From Streptomyces rugosispiralis (GTDB lineage Bacteria; Actinomycetota; Actinomycetes; Streptomycetales; Streptomycetaceae), in the NCBI RefSeq assembly GCF_024505145.1, contig NZ_JANIAA010000020.1, positions 62,001 to 126,000 on the forward strand: a stretch of DNA of 64,000 bases, in the 5' to 3' direction. Below, in pieces: positions 32,159 through 39,856 of this stretch; the stretch's first letter is position 1; each line of letters begins with the position of its first letter. The translations under genes and the position numbers were made by a program. Below the pieces are notes generated by a model. The model did no database searches and had not been told where the DNA came from. It saw only the letters and a list, made by a program, of their open reading frames with translations.

Positions 32159-33120
32159 CGTGCGGACTCCTCGTCTGCCGTCGCGGCGTCGGTGATGGCG
32201 AGAAATGCCTGCTCCAGGCCGAGGCCGGTGACCTCCAGGCCGCGCGGATAGAGCCCGAGCCCGTAGACCGCGTGGACGGTCGCGTCCGCGTCGGTGGACC
32301 GTATCCGTACGGTACGCCCCGAAATCTCGATCCCGGTCAGCGCGGGCAGGGCGCGCAGCGCCGGCTCGTCGACCGGCCCGTCCAGCTCGAAGGAGATCCG
32401 CCGGGCCCCGGCCATCGCCTTGATCTCGGCGGAGGAGCCGTCGGCCAGCACCCGGCCGCGGTGCAGCACGATCACCCGGTCGGCGACGGCGTCGGCCTCT
32501 TCGAGGTAGTGGGTGGCGAACAGGATGGCGCGGCCCTGCCTCGCCTGCTCCCGCATCGCGCCCCAGAAGGTCTGCCGGGACGAGACGTCCATACCGGTCG
32601 TGGGCTCGTCCAGCACGATCAGATCGGAGGCCCCGGCGGTGGCGAACGCGAAGCGGACCCGCTGCTCCTGACCGCCGGAGAGCTTGTTCACCTTGCGGGA
32701 GGCGATCTCGGTGATCCCCGCCCGCTCCAGCACCTCGTCCACCGGATGGCCCTTGGGGTGCAGATCGCAGGCCAGCCCCACCAGCTCGCGGACCGTCACC
32801 TCCTCCATCAGGGCGCCGCTCTGGAGCATCGCGCCGACCCGGCCGCGGACGATGGCCTGGCGCGGGGTGGTGCCGAAGACCTCCACCCTGCCCGAGTCGG
32901 GTTGGCGCAGGCCGAGCAGCAGATCGAGGCTGGAGGACTTGCCGGCGCCGTTGGGGCCCAGCAGGGCGACGGTCTCCCCCGGGTACAGGGTGAGTTCGAG
33001 ATCGGTCACGGCGCGCACGGTGCCGTAGGACTTGTTCACCTTCTCGAAGCGGACCACGGGCGGGGCGCCCGTGGTGGCGGCCCCGGCGCCGGGGGCGGAA
33101 ACAGCGGTCGTTGCGGTCAT
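32155..33120 (-). CDS. ABC-2 exporter ATP-binding protein
   Basis: 321 residues. Walker A 'LLGPNGAGKSSSLDLLLGL', signature 'KLSGGQEQRVRFAFAT', Walker B 'LIVLDEPTTGMD' and switch His in 'FATHYLEEADAV'. The C-terminal ~90 residues are the extra domain common in DrrA/NatA-type exporters. ATG 33120 was chosen; a GTG two codons upstream (33126) is equally possible, and neither has a good ribosome site. First gene of the four-gene operon ATPase, permease, kinase, regulator. Confidence 0.9.
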   Translation of the reverse strand: MTATTAVSAPGAGAATTGAPPVVRFEKVNKSYGTVRAVTDLELTLYPGETVALLGPNGAGKSSSLDLLLGLRQPDSGRVEVFGTTPRQAIVRGRVGAMLQSGALMEEVTVRELVGLACDLHPKGHPVDEVLERAGITEIASRKVNKLSGGQEQRVRFAFATAGASDLIVLDEPTTGMDVSSRQTFWGAMREQARQGRAILFATHYLEEADAVADRVIVLHRGRVLADGSSAEIKAMAGARRISFELDGPVDEPALRALPALTGIEISGRTVRIRSTDADATVHAVYGLGLYPRGLEVTGLGLEQAFLAITDAATADEESAR

Positions 33121-33236
33121 GGCCACAAGACTGGCCGAGGGCGGGGTGTGCCCGGCAGTGTCGGCGGTCGTGACCTGGAGATGACAGATGTCATGGGCCG
33201 GGGCGTGACACGGCCCCGCGGACCGGCGGACGGACC

Positions 33237-33268
33237 GCGGCCCCCGCCCGGTGCCGGGCGGGGGCCGC
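33237..33268. terminator. hairpin terminator
   Basis: A 14-bp GC stem, arms 33237-33250 and 33255-33268 with a four-base loop, just after the stop of the peptidoglycan-binding gene on the minus strand. Confidence 0.75.
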
Positions 33269-33298
33269 GTCGTCGTCCGACCGCGTGTGACGGGCCGG

Positions 33299-35530
33299 TC
33301 AGTTGTCCTTGCCGACGATGCCGATGCGCTCGCTGGACGTCTTGCCGAGCAGCGCCTGGCGCAGCGCGGACTCCACGTCCTCCGGGGTGACGGGCTTCTT
33401 GGAGCCGTCGCCCCGCTCGAGCAGAACGCCGTCGAAGGTGCTGCCGTAGAGCTGCTTGAGGACGGCCAGGTCGTAGTGCTCCACCAGCTTGCCGTCGACC
33501 ACCCGCATGGAGAGGATCTTCGGCAGCGACTTGTCCGGGCCGAACGGGATCGAGTGCTGGGCGTCCGTCTGCACGGTGACCAGCCCCGACATCGCGGGCT
33601 CGGCGAAGGTCTTCAGCTTCCGGTCCACCTCGGCCTTGCTGACCGTGGGGCGCTTGACGGTGACCGGCAGGGTGATGGCCTTGTTCTGGCCGGTCTCGGC
33701 GCGCAGCCGGAACCCGTCCGAGACGGCCTTGACCGCCTTGTCCACGTCCAGCCCCTTGCCCTCCTTGCCGTACACCGGGACGGCCTTGCCGGAGGTGAAG
33801 CTGATGCCGCCCTCGCGGGCCGTGCCGGAGTCGCCCGCGAGCCGTTCCAGGGCGTCCCGCAGCTTCTCCTCGTCCACGGTGACCGCCGGGTCGGCCTCAT
33901 GGGTGCCGCCGAAGAGCGAGCCGATCACGGTGACCGGGTTGTAGTCCCGGCCCGCGACATCCCGGACCGTGGCCTCGGTGTCGAGCGCCAGGCCCGCGAC
34001 GGAGGGCTTGATCTCCTTCTCCTGGCCGTCGACCGACACCGTCAGCGGGGCGGTGGTGCGCTTGCCCAGCGCGGTGTCCAGCTTGTCGACGGCGACCTCC
34101 TTGGAGGTGCCGCCGATGTCGACGCCGAGGACGGTGGTGCCGTTCGGCACATCGGCGTGGTTCATCACCAGACCGGCCGCGTAGGCCCCGCCCGCGATCA
34201 CGAACAGCAGGCCCCCGGCCAGGACGACCTTGGACCGGCCCTTCTTCTTGGGCTTACCGGCCTTCGGGGCGGACGGCGCCGGGGCGCTGTCGCCGCCGGG
34301 CGCCGGGGCCCCGGGGCCGCCCGGGGCGGGCGGGGACGGCGGCTTGGCCCGGCCCTCGGCCGAGGGCACCACGGGCACCCCGCTGACCAGCGTGTCGCTG
34401 GAGATCTGCTCGGGCGGCACACCGCCGGTCGGCGTGGGCTCGGGGTCACGGAACAGCGAGGGGGCCGGATCGGCTCCGAGGCCGTCGGCGGGGCCCGTAG
34501 CGGGGTCGGCCAGCGGTCCCACGCCGGTGGTGGCGCCGAGGCTGCCGGACAGCGGCGAGCCGCCCGGCGGGGTCGGCGGCTGACCGGCCGGGCCGCCCCC
34601 GGCCAGCGGGCCCACACCGCCCGGAGGCGTCTGCGGGTCACCGCCGTACGGGCCGCCCGCGGGGCCCGGTCCCGGCGGGGCCAGCAGGTCGCTGTCGCGC
34701 GGGCCCGCACCGGAGCCGGACGGCGGCATGTACATGTCGCCGGTGACCGGGCCGGTGGTGGGCCCGGTCGGCTCGGGGTGGCCGGACGGGGCCTGGGCAT
34801 CGGTGAAGTACGGCAGATCGGCGACGGGGCCGCCGCCCTGCTGCGGCACCGGGAAACCCTGAGTGGTGTCGGGCGCCGGGAAACCCTGAGTGGTCTCCGG
34901 CGAGGGGAATCCCTGGGTGGTCTCCGGGGAAGGGAATCCCTGTGTGGTGTCGGGTGCGGGGAACCCCTGGGTGGTGTCGGGTGCGGGGAACCCCTGGGTG
35001 GTGTCCGGGGGCACCGGCGGCTTCGGAGTGCTGCCGGTGGCCGACGAGCCGCTTCTGGGCCTACGGGGCGAGAACCAGTCGCTGGTCCGCTCGCCGTCGC
35101 CCTTGCCGCTCTTCCGCTCCCGGCTCTCGGTGGCCTCGCCGGGCTCGGCCGGCACTCCGCGCTCCGGCGTCGGCGTGAAGTCGACCCGGGGCAGGGCGCT
35201 GGTGCGCTCGGGGGCCTCGTCGTCCCCGCCGGAGCGCGGCGCGGGCACGCCGTCCTCCGCGACGGGCGTGCGCATGACCACCGGCGGGATGGGCCGCGAC
35301 CCCGGAATGTTGATCTTGATCCGGGTCGTCAGCGTGGTCTCGGTCTTCGGCTCCTCCGGCTTGGCCGCGGCACGCGCCTGCCCATCCTCGGCGGCACCCC
35401 GCGGGGCCTCCTGTGTGGGGTTCGGCGAGGGGTACTGGCGGGATCCGTACGGCGGGGTGCCCGACGGGTAGGCGGCACCGCCGCTTCCCTCCCGGGGCCC
35501 GGAGGACGAACTGTCAGATTCACGGCTCAA
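33299..35530 (-). CDS. membrane-anchored peptidoglycan-binding (PG_binding_4) protein
   Basis: 743 residues. A ~420-residue disordered cytoplasmic head rich in Pro, Gly, Ser and Thr comes first, then basic 'GKPKKKGRSKVVL' and one membrane helix ('GGLLFVIAGGAYAAGLVM'). The ~290-residue outer part has two repeats of the PG_binding_4/VanW-associated type ('VLGVDIGGTSKEVAVDKLDTAL', 'TSGKAVPVYGKEGKGLDVDKAVKAV'). Residues ~174-228 of the head contain six copies of a nine-residue repeat. It likely links an intracellular partner to the cell wall. Third gene after mshB and the DUF6113 gene on this strand. Confidence 0.8.
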   Translation of the reverse strand: MSRESDSSSSGPREGSGGAAYPSGTPPYGSRQYPSPNPTQEAPRGAAEDGQARAAAKPEEPKTETTLTTRIKINIPGSRPIPPVVMRTPVAEDGVPAPRSGGDDEAPERTSALPRVDFTPTPERGVPAEPGEATESRERKSGKGDGERTSDWFSPRRPRSGSSATGSTPKPPVPPDTTQGFPAPDTTQGFPAPDTTQGFPSPETTQGFPSPETTQGFPAPDTTQGFPVPQQGGGPVADLPYFTDAQAPSGHPEPTGPTTGPVTGDMYMPPSGSGAGPRDSDLLAPPGPGPAGGPYGGDPQTPPGGVGPLAGGGPAGQPPTPPGGSPLSGSLGATTGVGPLADPATGPADGLGADPAPSLFRDPEPTPTGGVPPEQISSDTLVSGVPVVPSAEGRAKPPSPPAPGGPGAPAPGGDSAPAPSAPKAGKPKKKGRSKVVLAGGLLFVIAGGAYAAGLVMNHADVPNGTTVLGVDIGGTSKEVAVDKLDTALGKRTTAPLTVSVDGQEKEIKPSVAGLALDTEATVRDVAGRDYNPVTVIGSLFGGTHEADPAVTVDEEKLRDALERLAGDSGTAREGGISFTSGKAVPVYGKEGKGLDVDKAVKAVSDGFRLRAETGQNKAITLPVTVKRPTVSKAEVDRKLKTFAEPAMSGLVTVQTDAQHSIPFGPDKSLPKILSMRVVDGKLVEHYDLAVLKQLYGSTFDGVLLERGDGSKKPVTPEDVESALRQALLGKTSSERIGIVGKDN
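34848..35012 (-). repeat. six 27-bp coding repeats (D/E-T-T-Q-G-F-P-x-P)
   Basis: Inside the head of the peptidoglycan-binding protein, the nine-residue unit DTTQGFP(A/S/V)P is repeated six times with few changes in DNA or protein. Confidence 0.9.
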
Positions 35531-35726
35531 AGCAGGTTCTCCCAGTTAGCTCCGCCGCCCGTCAGACCTCGCGCGGGCGGCTCGGCGGCGGCACCACCAT
35601 ACTGGGCGGTGCGGACGCGCACTTGACGGCCGCCGGATCACCGCATCCGGTACGCCCGAGGCGCACCCTTCGCCGTGTACCCGAAGGGCCTCCGAGTGCC
35701 GGGGACGTCGCGCCGAAAACGTCACG

Positions 35727-36095
35727 TCACTTACCAAGTCGGACCGGCGGGCCAGGAGGTTGCGGCACCAGAGGCAGCGTGGCACACATCACACCGATGA
35801 ACATCCCGCCGAGGAGGAAAGCGTACGACCCCAGCCCGGCGCCGAAAAGGAAATCCCCTTCCGGACGGGAGGAAGTGAGCAGCAACACGGCCACCGTCCA
35901 GGCCCCCGCGGGCACTCCGCCGCCCATCCGGGCACCCATGACCTTGACCCCGCCGTAGCACAGGCCCGCGACCGCGAGCAGCGCGAGCAGCAACCCGCCG
36001 GGGAACCACGCGGCTTGGACCAGCGCGCCCGCGGCGCCCACCAGCACCCCGGCCACCGCGAGCAGGGCGTATCCGCCCAGGCGCGGGGCCGTCAT
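35727..36095 (-). CDS. DUF6113-like small membrane protein
   Basis: 122 residues with four hydrophobic helices and no soluble domain. It begins 'MTAPRLGGYALLAVAGVLVG' and has a conserved 'SSRPEGDFLFGAGLGSYAFLLGG'. I recognise it as the small membrane protein found next to mshB in streptomycetes (DUF6113); function unknown. Its ATG overlaps the mshB stop (ATGA), so it is translationally coupled to mshB. Confidence 0.75.
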   Translation of the reverse strand: MTAPRLGGYALLAVAGVLVGAAGALVQAAWFPGGLLLALLAVAGLCYGGVKVMGARMGGGVPAGAWTVAVLLLTSSRPEGDFLFGAGLGSYAFLLGGMFIGVMCATLPLVPQPPGPPVRLGK

Positions 36096-36976
36096 GCCGC
36101 CACCCCCGCGAACAGGTCGTCCTCGCGGTCCGCGCCGGCCTCGCCCTTGACGAGCCGGTAGTGCTCATGGAGGAACATCGGCTGGACCAGTTCGTTGGAG
36201 AGCGCGAAGAAGGGTCCGTCCACCGCGATCTGGGTGATGTGGGCGCGCATCGCCGCGGCCTTCGCCGCGGTGTAGGGGACGCCGTCGATGAACGCGGTGA
36301 CGTCCGCGTCGTCCACGACCCCGGGGACGTCGTCCACCGAGGCGACGCCGGGGAAGAGGGAGTCACGGCCCTCGGCCCGCAGCCGGGCGAAGCCCTCCTC
36401 GACGGCCGAGCGCGGTACGCAGTTCCAGTAGACCTTGGCGATGTCGTGCGGCTCGCCGAGGTCGGGACGGAAGCCGGGATCGGCGGCCAGTTCCACGGCG
36501 CGCATCGCCACGCGGTGCGCCTGGATGTGATCGGGGTGGCCGTAGCCCCCATTGGTGTCGTACGCCACCAGGACCTGTGGCCGGATCTCGCGGACCACGG
36601 CCACCAGATGCCCGGCGGCCTCGTCCAGGTCGGCCCGCCAGAAACAGTCCGGCCGGTCGTTCTGCGGGGCGCCCATCATTCCGGAGTCGCGATAGCGGCC
36701 GGGCCCACCCAGGAAGCGGTGGTCCTCGACCCCCAAGGCGTCCATGGCCGCGGCGAGTTCGCCGATCCGGTGCGGGCCGAGCGCGTCGTCGCGGTCGGCG
36801 GCGAGATGCGCGAGGGCAGGCGGGATGACCTCGCCCTCCTCACCGAGGGTGCAGGTCACCAGGGTGACGTGTGCGCCCTCGGCGGCATACTTCGCCATGG
36901 TCGCGCCGTTATTGATCGACTCGTCGTCCGGATGTGCGTGCACCAGCAGCAGACGACGGGCGGGAAGAACGGTCAT
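36092..36976 (-). CDS. mshB: GlcNAc-Ins deacetylase of mycothiol synthesis
   Basis: 294 residues, LmbE fold. 'LLLVHAHPDDESINNGATMAKYA' supplies His and Asp zinc ligands and the catalytic Asp; 'GYGHPDHIQAHRVAM' gives the third His. 'RFLGGPGRYRDSGMMGAPQN' is specific for MshB. It removes the acetyl group from GlcNAc-inositol, the second step to mycothiol, the main thiol of actinobacteria. ATG 36976 is set by a -10 box six bases upstream; a GTG at 36982 would fall at the transcript edge. Confidence 0.93.
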   Translation of the reverse strand: MTVLPARRLLLVHAHPDDESINNGATMAKYAAEGAHVTLVTCTLGEEGEVIPPALAHLAADRDDALGPHRIGELAAAMDALGVEDHRFLGGPGRYRDSGMMGAPQNDRPDCFWRADLDEAAGHLVAVVREIRPQVLVAYDTNGGYGHPDHIQAHRVAMRAVELAADPGFRPDLGEPHDIAKVYWNCVPRSAVEEGFARLRAEGRDSLFPGVASVDDVPGVVDDADVTAFIDGVPYTAAKAAAMRAHITQIAVDGPFFALSNELVQPMFLHEHYRLVKGEAGADREDDLFAGVAA

Positions 36977-36982
36977 GGGCAC

Positions 36983-36988
36983 AGCCTA
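36983..36988 (-). promoter_or_regulatory. leaderless -10 box of mshB
   Basis: TAGGCT on the minus strand, six bases before ATG 36976. Confidence 0.6.
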
Positions 36989-37038
36989 CGATTCGCACAC
37001 ACGTGCCCATGGGTCGCACGCCCCGGCCCCGCTCGGGG

Positions 37039-37233
37039 TCAGATCTTCACGCCGCCGATCATGTCCGCCACGTTGGTGGTGAGGTCGTCGATCGTCGGAG
37101 CGACCGATGAACTGGCCAGGTAGAAGCCGAGGAGGACACAGACGACCGCATGAACCGCCTTCAGTCCTGCCTTGTTCACGAGCATGAAGACGATGATCAG
37201 CAGCAGCACTGACATCGAGATCGAGAGCGCCAC
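37039..37233 (-). CDS. 64-residue two-helix membrane protein
   Basis: The product starts 'MALSISMSVLLLIIVFMLVN' and contains a second hydrophobic stretch 'AVVCVLLGFYLASSSVAP', then a short polar tail 'DDLTTNVADMIGGVKI'. Similar small proteins occur widely in streptomycete chromosomes and also in their conjugative elements; function unknown. GTG 37233 follows GGAGGTGA at a good distance. It is a lone gene upstream of mshB on the same strand. Confidence 0.72.
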   Translation of the reverse strand: MALSISMSVLLLIIVFMLVNKAGLKAVHAVVCVLLGFYLASSSVAPTIDDLTTNVADMIGGVKI

Positions 37234-37552
37234 AGCGGCTCACCTCCAGGTACACGCACTCGGACGGACAACATATTGATGCCACAGGGGGGCTACCCAC
37301 TATGCGCAATCGATCATAACTATGGCGGTGCGCACACGACTCGGTGCACGGGAGCATGACAGGGGCGCATGCCTGATCGCACGAACTTCCCGGCCCCGGG
37401 GGCGAATTCTCGTTGGTTATGCGCCATCTCGCCATCGCCCGGGGCCGCTTGGCACCGGTGCCGTCCCGGCCGAACCGTGCCGGGGGCAACGCCCGCCCGG
37501 CCTACTGATCCGTACCCTCCCTCGCGATGATCCTGGGCCGTACGCTCCCCCT
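37234..37552. other. 319-bp divergent intergenic region
   Basis: AT-richer near 37270-37320 ('acaacatattgatgcc', 'caatcgatcataac'), probably promoter DNA for the 64-residue gene. It ends in the leaderless -10 box of the S9 peptidase. No gene is seen. Confidence 0.55.
37541..37546 (+). promoter_or_regulatory. leaderless -10 box of the S9 peptidase
   Basis: TACGCT, six bases, then ATG 37553; it argues against the 77 extra codons open upstream. Confidence 0.6.
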
Positions 37553-39715
37553 ATGACCGGACAGCTCTCGTTCCCACGGCAGCACGCGCGCACCCAACGC
37601 TTCACCCTCGGGACACCGCGGTCCCTCGCCGTGGCCCCCGACGATTCACGCGTCGTCTTCCTGCGCTCCCGCTCGGGCACCGACCGGACCGGCCTGTTGT
37701 GGGTGTACGACCTCGCCGAGCGGCGCGAGTACCCCGCCGCCGACCCGGCCGAGCTGCTCGGCGGCGCCGACGAGGAGCTGTCCCCCGAGGAGCGGGCGCG
37801 GCGCGAACGCAGCCGCGAGGGGTCGGCCGGGGTGGTCGGCTACGCGGTGGACGCCGCGGTCGAGCGGGCCGCCTTCGCCCTCTCGGGGCGGCTGTTCACC
37901 ACCGAGCTGCCCACGGGCAGCACCCGCGAGCTGCGCGTCCCCGGCCCGGTCGTGGACCCGCGCCCCTCGCCCGACGGCCGCCACATCGCCTACGCGGCGG
38001 GCGGGGCACTGCGGGTGACGGGCGCGGACGGCGCGGGGGACCGGGCGCTCGCCGAGCCGGAGGGGGACTCCGTCACCTACGGTCTCGCGGAGTTCATCGC
38101 GGCCGAGGAGATGGACCGCGCACGCGGCTTCTGGTGGTCGCCGCGGAGCGACGCCCTGCTGGCCGCCCGCGCCGACGAGTCCCCCGTACGGCGCTGGTGG
38201 ATCGCCGACCCCGCCCACCCCGGCCGGGAGCCCGCGGAGGTGGCCTATCCCGCCGCGGGCACCGCCAACGCGGAGGTGCGGCTGGTTCTGCTCGGTCTGG
38301 ACGGCTCCCGTACGGAGATCGAGTGGGACCGGGAGCGCTACCCGTACCTCGCCCGGGTGCATTGGTCGGCCTACGGTCCGCCGCTGCTTCTGGTCCAGGC
38401 CAGGGACCAGCGCAGCCAGCTCTACCTGGCCGTGGACACCGACACCGGCCGGACCAGCACGGTCCATGTGGACGAGGACGCGGTTTGGCTGGATCTTTTC
38501 CCCGGGGTGCCGGCCTGGACCGAAGACGGACGGCTCGTCCGCATCGCGGACGAAGGGGGCGCCCGGGTCCTGATGGTCGGCGACCGCAAGCTGACCTCCG
38601 GCGCCCTGCAGGTGCGCGCGGTCCTCGACATCGGCACGGACGACGTGCTGTTCTCCGCCTCCCCCGGGGCCGGTGCCCCGCTGCCCGAGCAGCCGGGCGA
38701 GATCGCCGTCCACCGCGCCTGGTTCCGGGGCAGCGGCGACCAGGGCGGCTGGGAGCCGGTCGGCAAGCGGCCCTTCCCCGCGGTCCACTCCGCCGTGCGC
38801 GGCGGTGAGGTGGTCGCGCTGTCGTACACGGGGCTGGAGCGGCCCGGGGTGAGCGTGGAGCTCCTCCGGCCCGCCGACCACGGCGCGGCCGAGCGCATCG
38901 CCGGGCTCGCCGCCTATCCGGAGAAGCCCGTCATCACCGCCCGCCCCGAGCTCGTCTTCGCGGGCAAGCGGGACATCCCGTGTGCCGTACTGCTGCCCAG
39001 CGGCTATCAGGAGGGCGACGGACCGCTGCCGGTCCTGATGGACCCCTACGGCGGGCCGCACGGCCAGCGGGTGGTCGCCTCGCACAACGCCCATCTCACC
39101 TCGCAGTGGTTCGCCGACCAGGGCTTCGCGGTGGTCGTCGCCGACGGCCGCGGCACCCCCGGCCGCTCCCCCGGCTGGGAGAAGGCGGTGCGCGACGACC
39201 TGGCCGCGGTCACGCTGGAGGACCAGGTCGAGGCGGTGACGGCGCTCGCCGGGCGCTATCCGCTGGACCTCGGCCGGGTGGCCATCCGCGGCTGGTCCTA
39301 CGGCGGCTATCTGGCCGCGCTGGCGGTGCTGCGCCGCCCCGATGTCTTCCACGCGGGCGTGGTGGGCGCCCCGGTGACGGACTGGCGGCTGTACGACACC
39401 CACTACACCGAGCGGTATCTGGGCCATCCGGACGAGCGGCCCGAGGTCTACGCCGCCAACGCGCTGATGACCGACGAGGGGCTGTCCGGCGCGGCCGACA
39501 CCGTACGGCCGATGATGATCATCCACGGACTGGCGGACGACAACGTGGTGGCCGCGCACTCCCTGCGGCTCTCCTCGGCGCTGCTGGCCGCGGGCCGTCC
39601 GCATGAGGTGCTGCCGCTGTCCGGGGTGACCCATATGACCCCGCAGGAGCAGGTCGCGGAGAATCTGCTCCTGCTCCAGGTGGACTTCCTCAAGCGGTCC
39701 CTCGGACTGCGGTAG
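37553..39715 (+). CDS. S9B (DPP4-like) prolyl peptidase
   Basis: 720 residues. The N-terminal two thirds form the beta-propeller of dipeptidyl-peptidase IV ('LAVAPDDSRVVFLRSRSGTD', 'YGLAEFIAAEEMDRARGFWW', where the Glu pair holds the substrate N-terminus). The C-terminal alpha/beta hydrolase has nucleophile Ser in 'GWSYGGYLA', Asp in 'HGLADDNV' and His in 'SGVTHMTP'. No signal peptide, so cytoplasmic. It should release Xaa-Pro dipeptides from peptide N-termini. It could help finish peptides cut after proline, such as the YSYY peptide precursor 11 kb away, but that is speculation. Confidence 0.9.
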   Translation: MTGQLSFPRQHARTQRFTLGTPRSLAVAPDDSRVVFLRSRSGTDRTGLLWVYDLAERREYPAADPAELLGGADEELSPEERARRERSREGSAGVVGYAVDAAVERAAFALSGRLFTTELPTGSTRELRVPGPVVDPRPSPDGRHIAYAAGGALRVTGADGAGDRALAEPEGDSVTYGLAEFIAAEEMDRARGFWWSPRSDALLAARADESPVRRWWIADPAHPGREPAEVAYPAAGTANAEVRLVLLGLDGSRTEIEWDRERYPYLARVHWSAYGPPLLLVQARDQRSQLYLAVDTDTGRTSTVHVDEDAVWLDLFPGVPAWTEDGRLVRIADEGGARVLMVGDRKLTSGALQVRAVLDIGTDDVLFSASPGAGAPLPEQPGEIAVHRAWFRGSGDQGGWEPVGKRPFPAVHSAVRGGEVVALSYTGLERPGVSVELLRPADHGAAERIAGLAAYPEKPVITARPELVFAGKRDIPCAVLLPSGYQEGDGPLPVLMDPYGGPHGQRVVASHNAHLTSQWFADQGFAVVVADGRGTPGRSPGWEKAVRDDLAAVTLEDQVEAVTALAGRYPLDLGRVAIRGWSYGGYLAALAVLRRPDVFHAGVVGAPVTDWRLYDTHYTERYLGHPDERPEVYAANALMTDEGLSGAADTVRPMMIIHGLADDNVVAAHSLRLSSALLAAGRPHEVLPLSGVTHMTPQEQVAENLLLLQVDFLKRSLGLR

Positions 39716-39763
39716 CGCTCCGCTGGGGGTGCCCTGACCTGTGTGAGTGCCCTGATCCGCAGT

Positions 39764-39856
39764 CGATCGTCTGCGGCGCCGTCGTGGCTTGTCGCGCCCA
39801 CGCGGCGGAGCCGCACATCGACACAGCCCCGCGCCCCTTCGGGGCACGAACCGCCG
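39764..39856. repeat. interspersed streptomycete intergenic repeat
   Basis: The segment with 'gtcgtggcttgtcgcgccca' and 'ccccgcgccccttcggggc' resembles a repeat I remember as very common between streptomycete genes. It separates the convergent S9 peptidase and the 39857 gene. Confidence 0.55.

Noticed and set aside
30146..32251. ~700-codon plus-strand frame opposite the kinase and permease genes
   Set aside because: Low-complexity Gln/His/Arg product without domains; the minus-strand operon has clear kinase, permease and ATPase motifs.
37322..37552. 77 extra codons in front of the S9 peptidase
   Set aside because: Product is Arg/Pro-rich, there is no ribosome site, and a -10 box lies six bases before ATG 37553.
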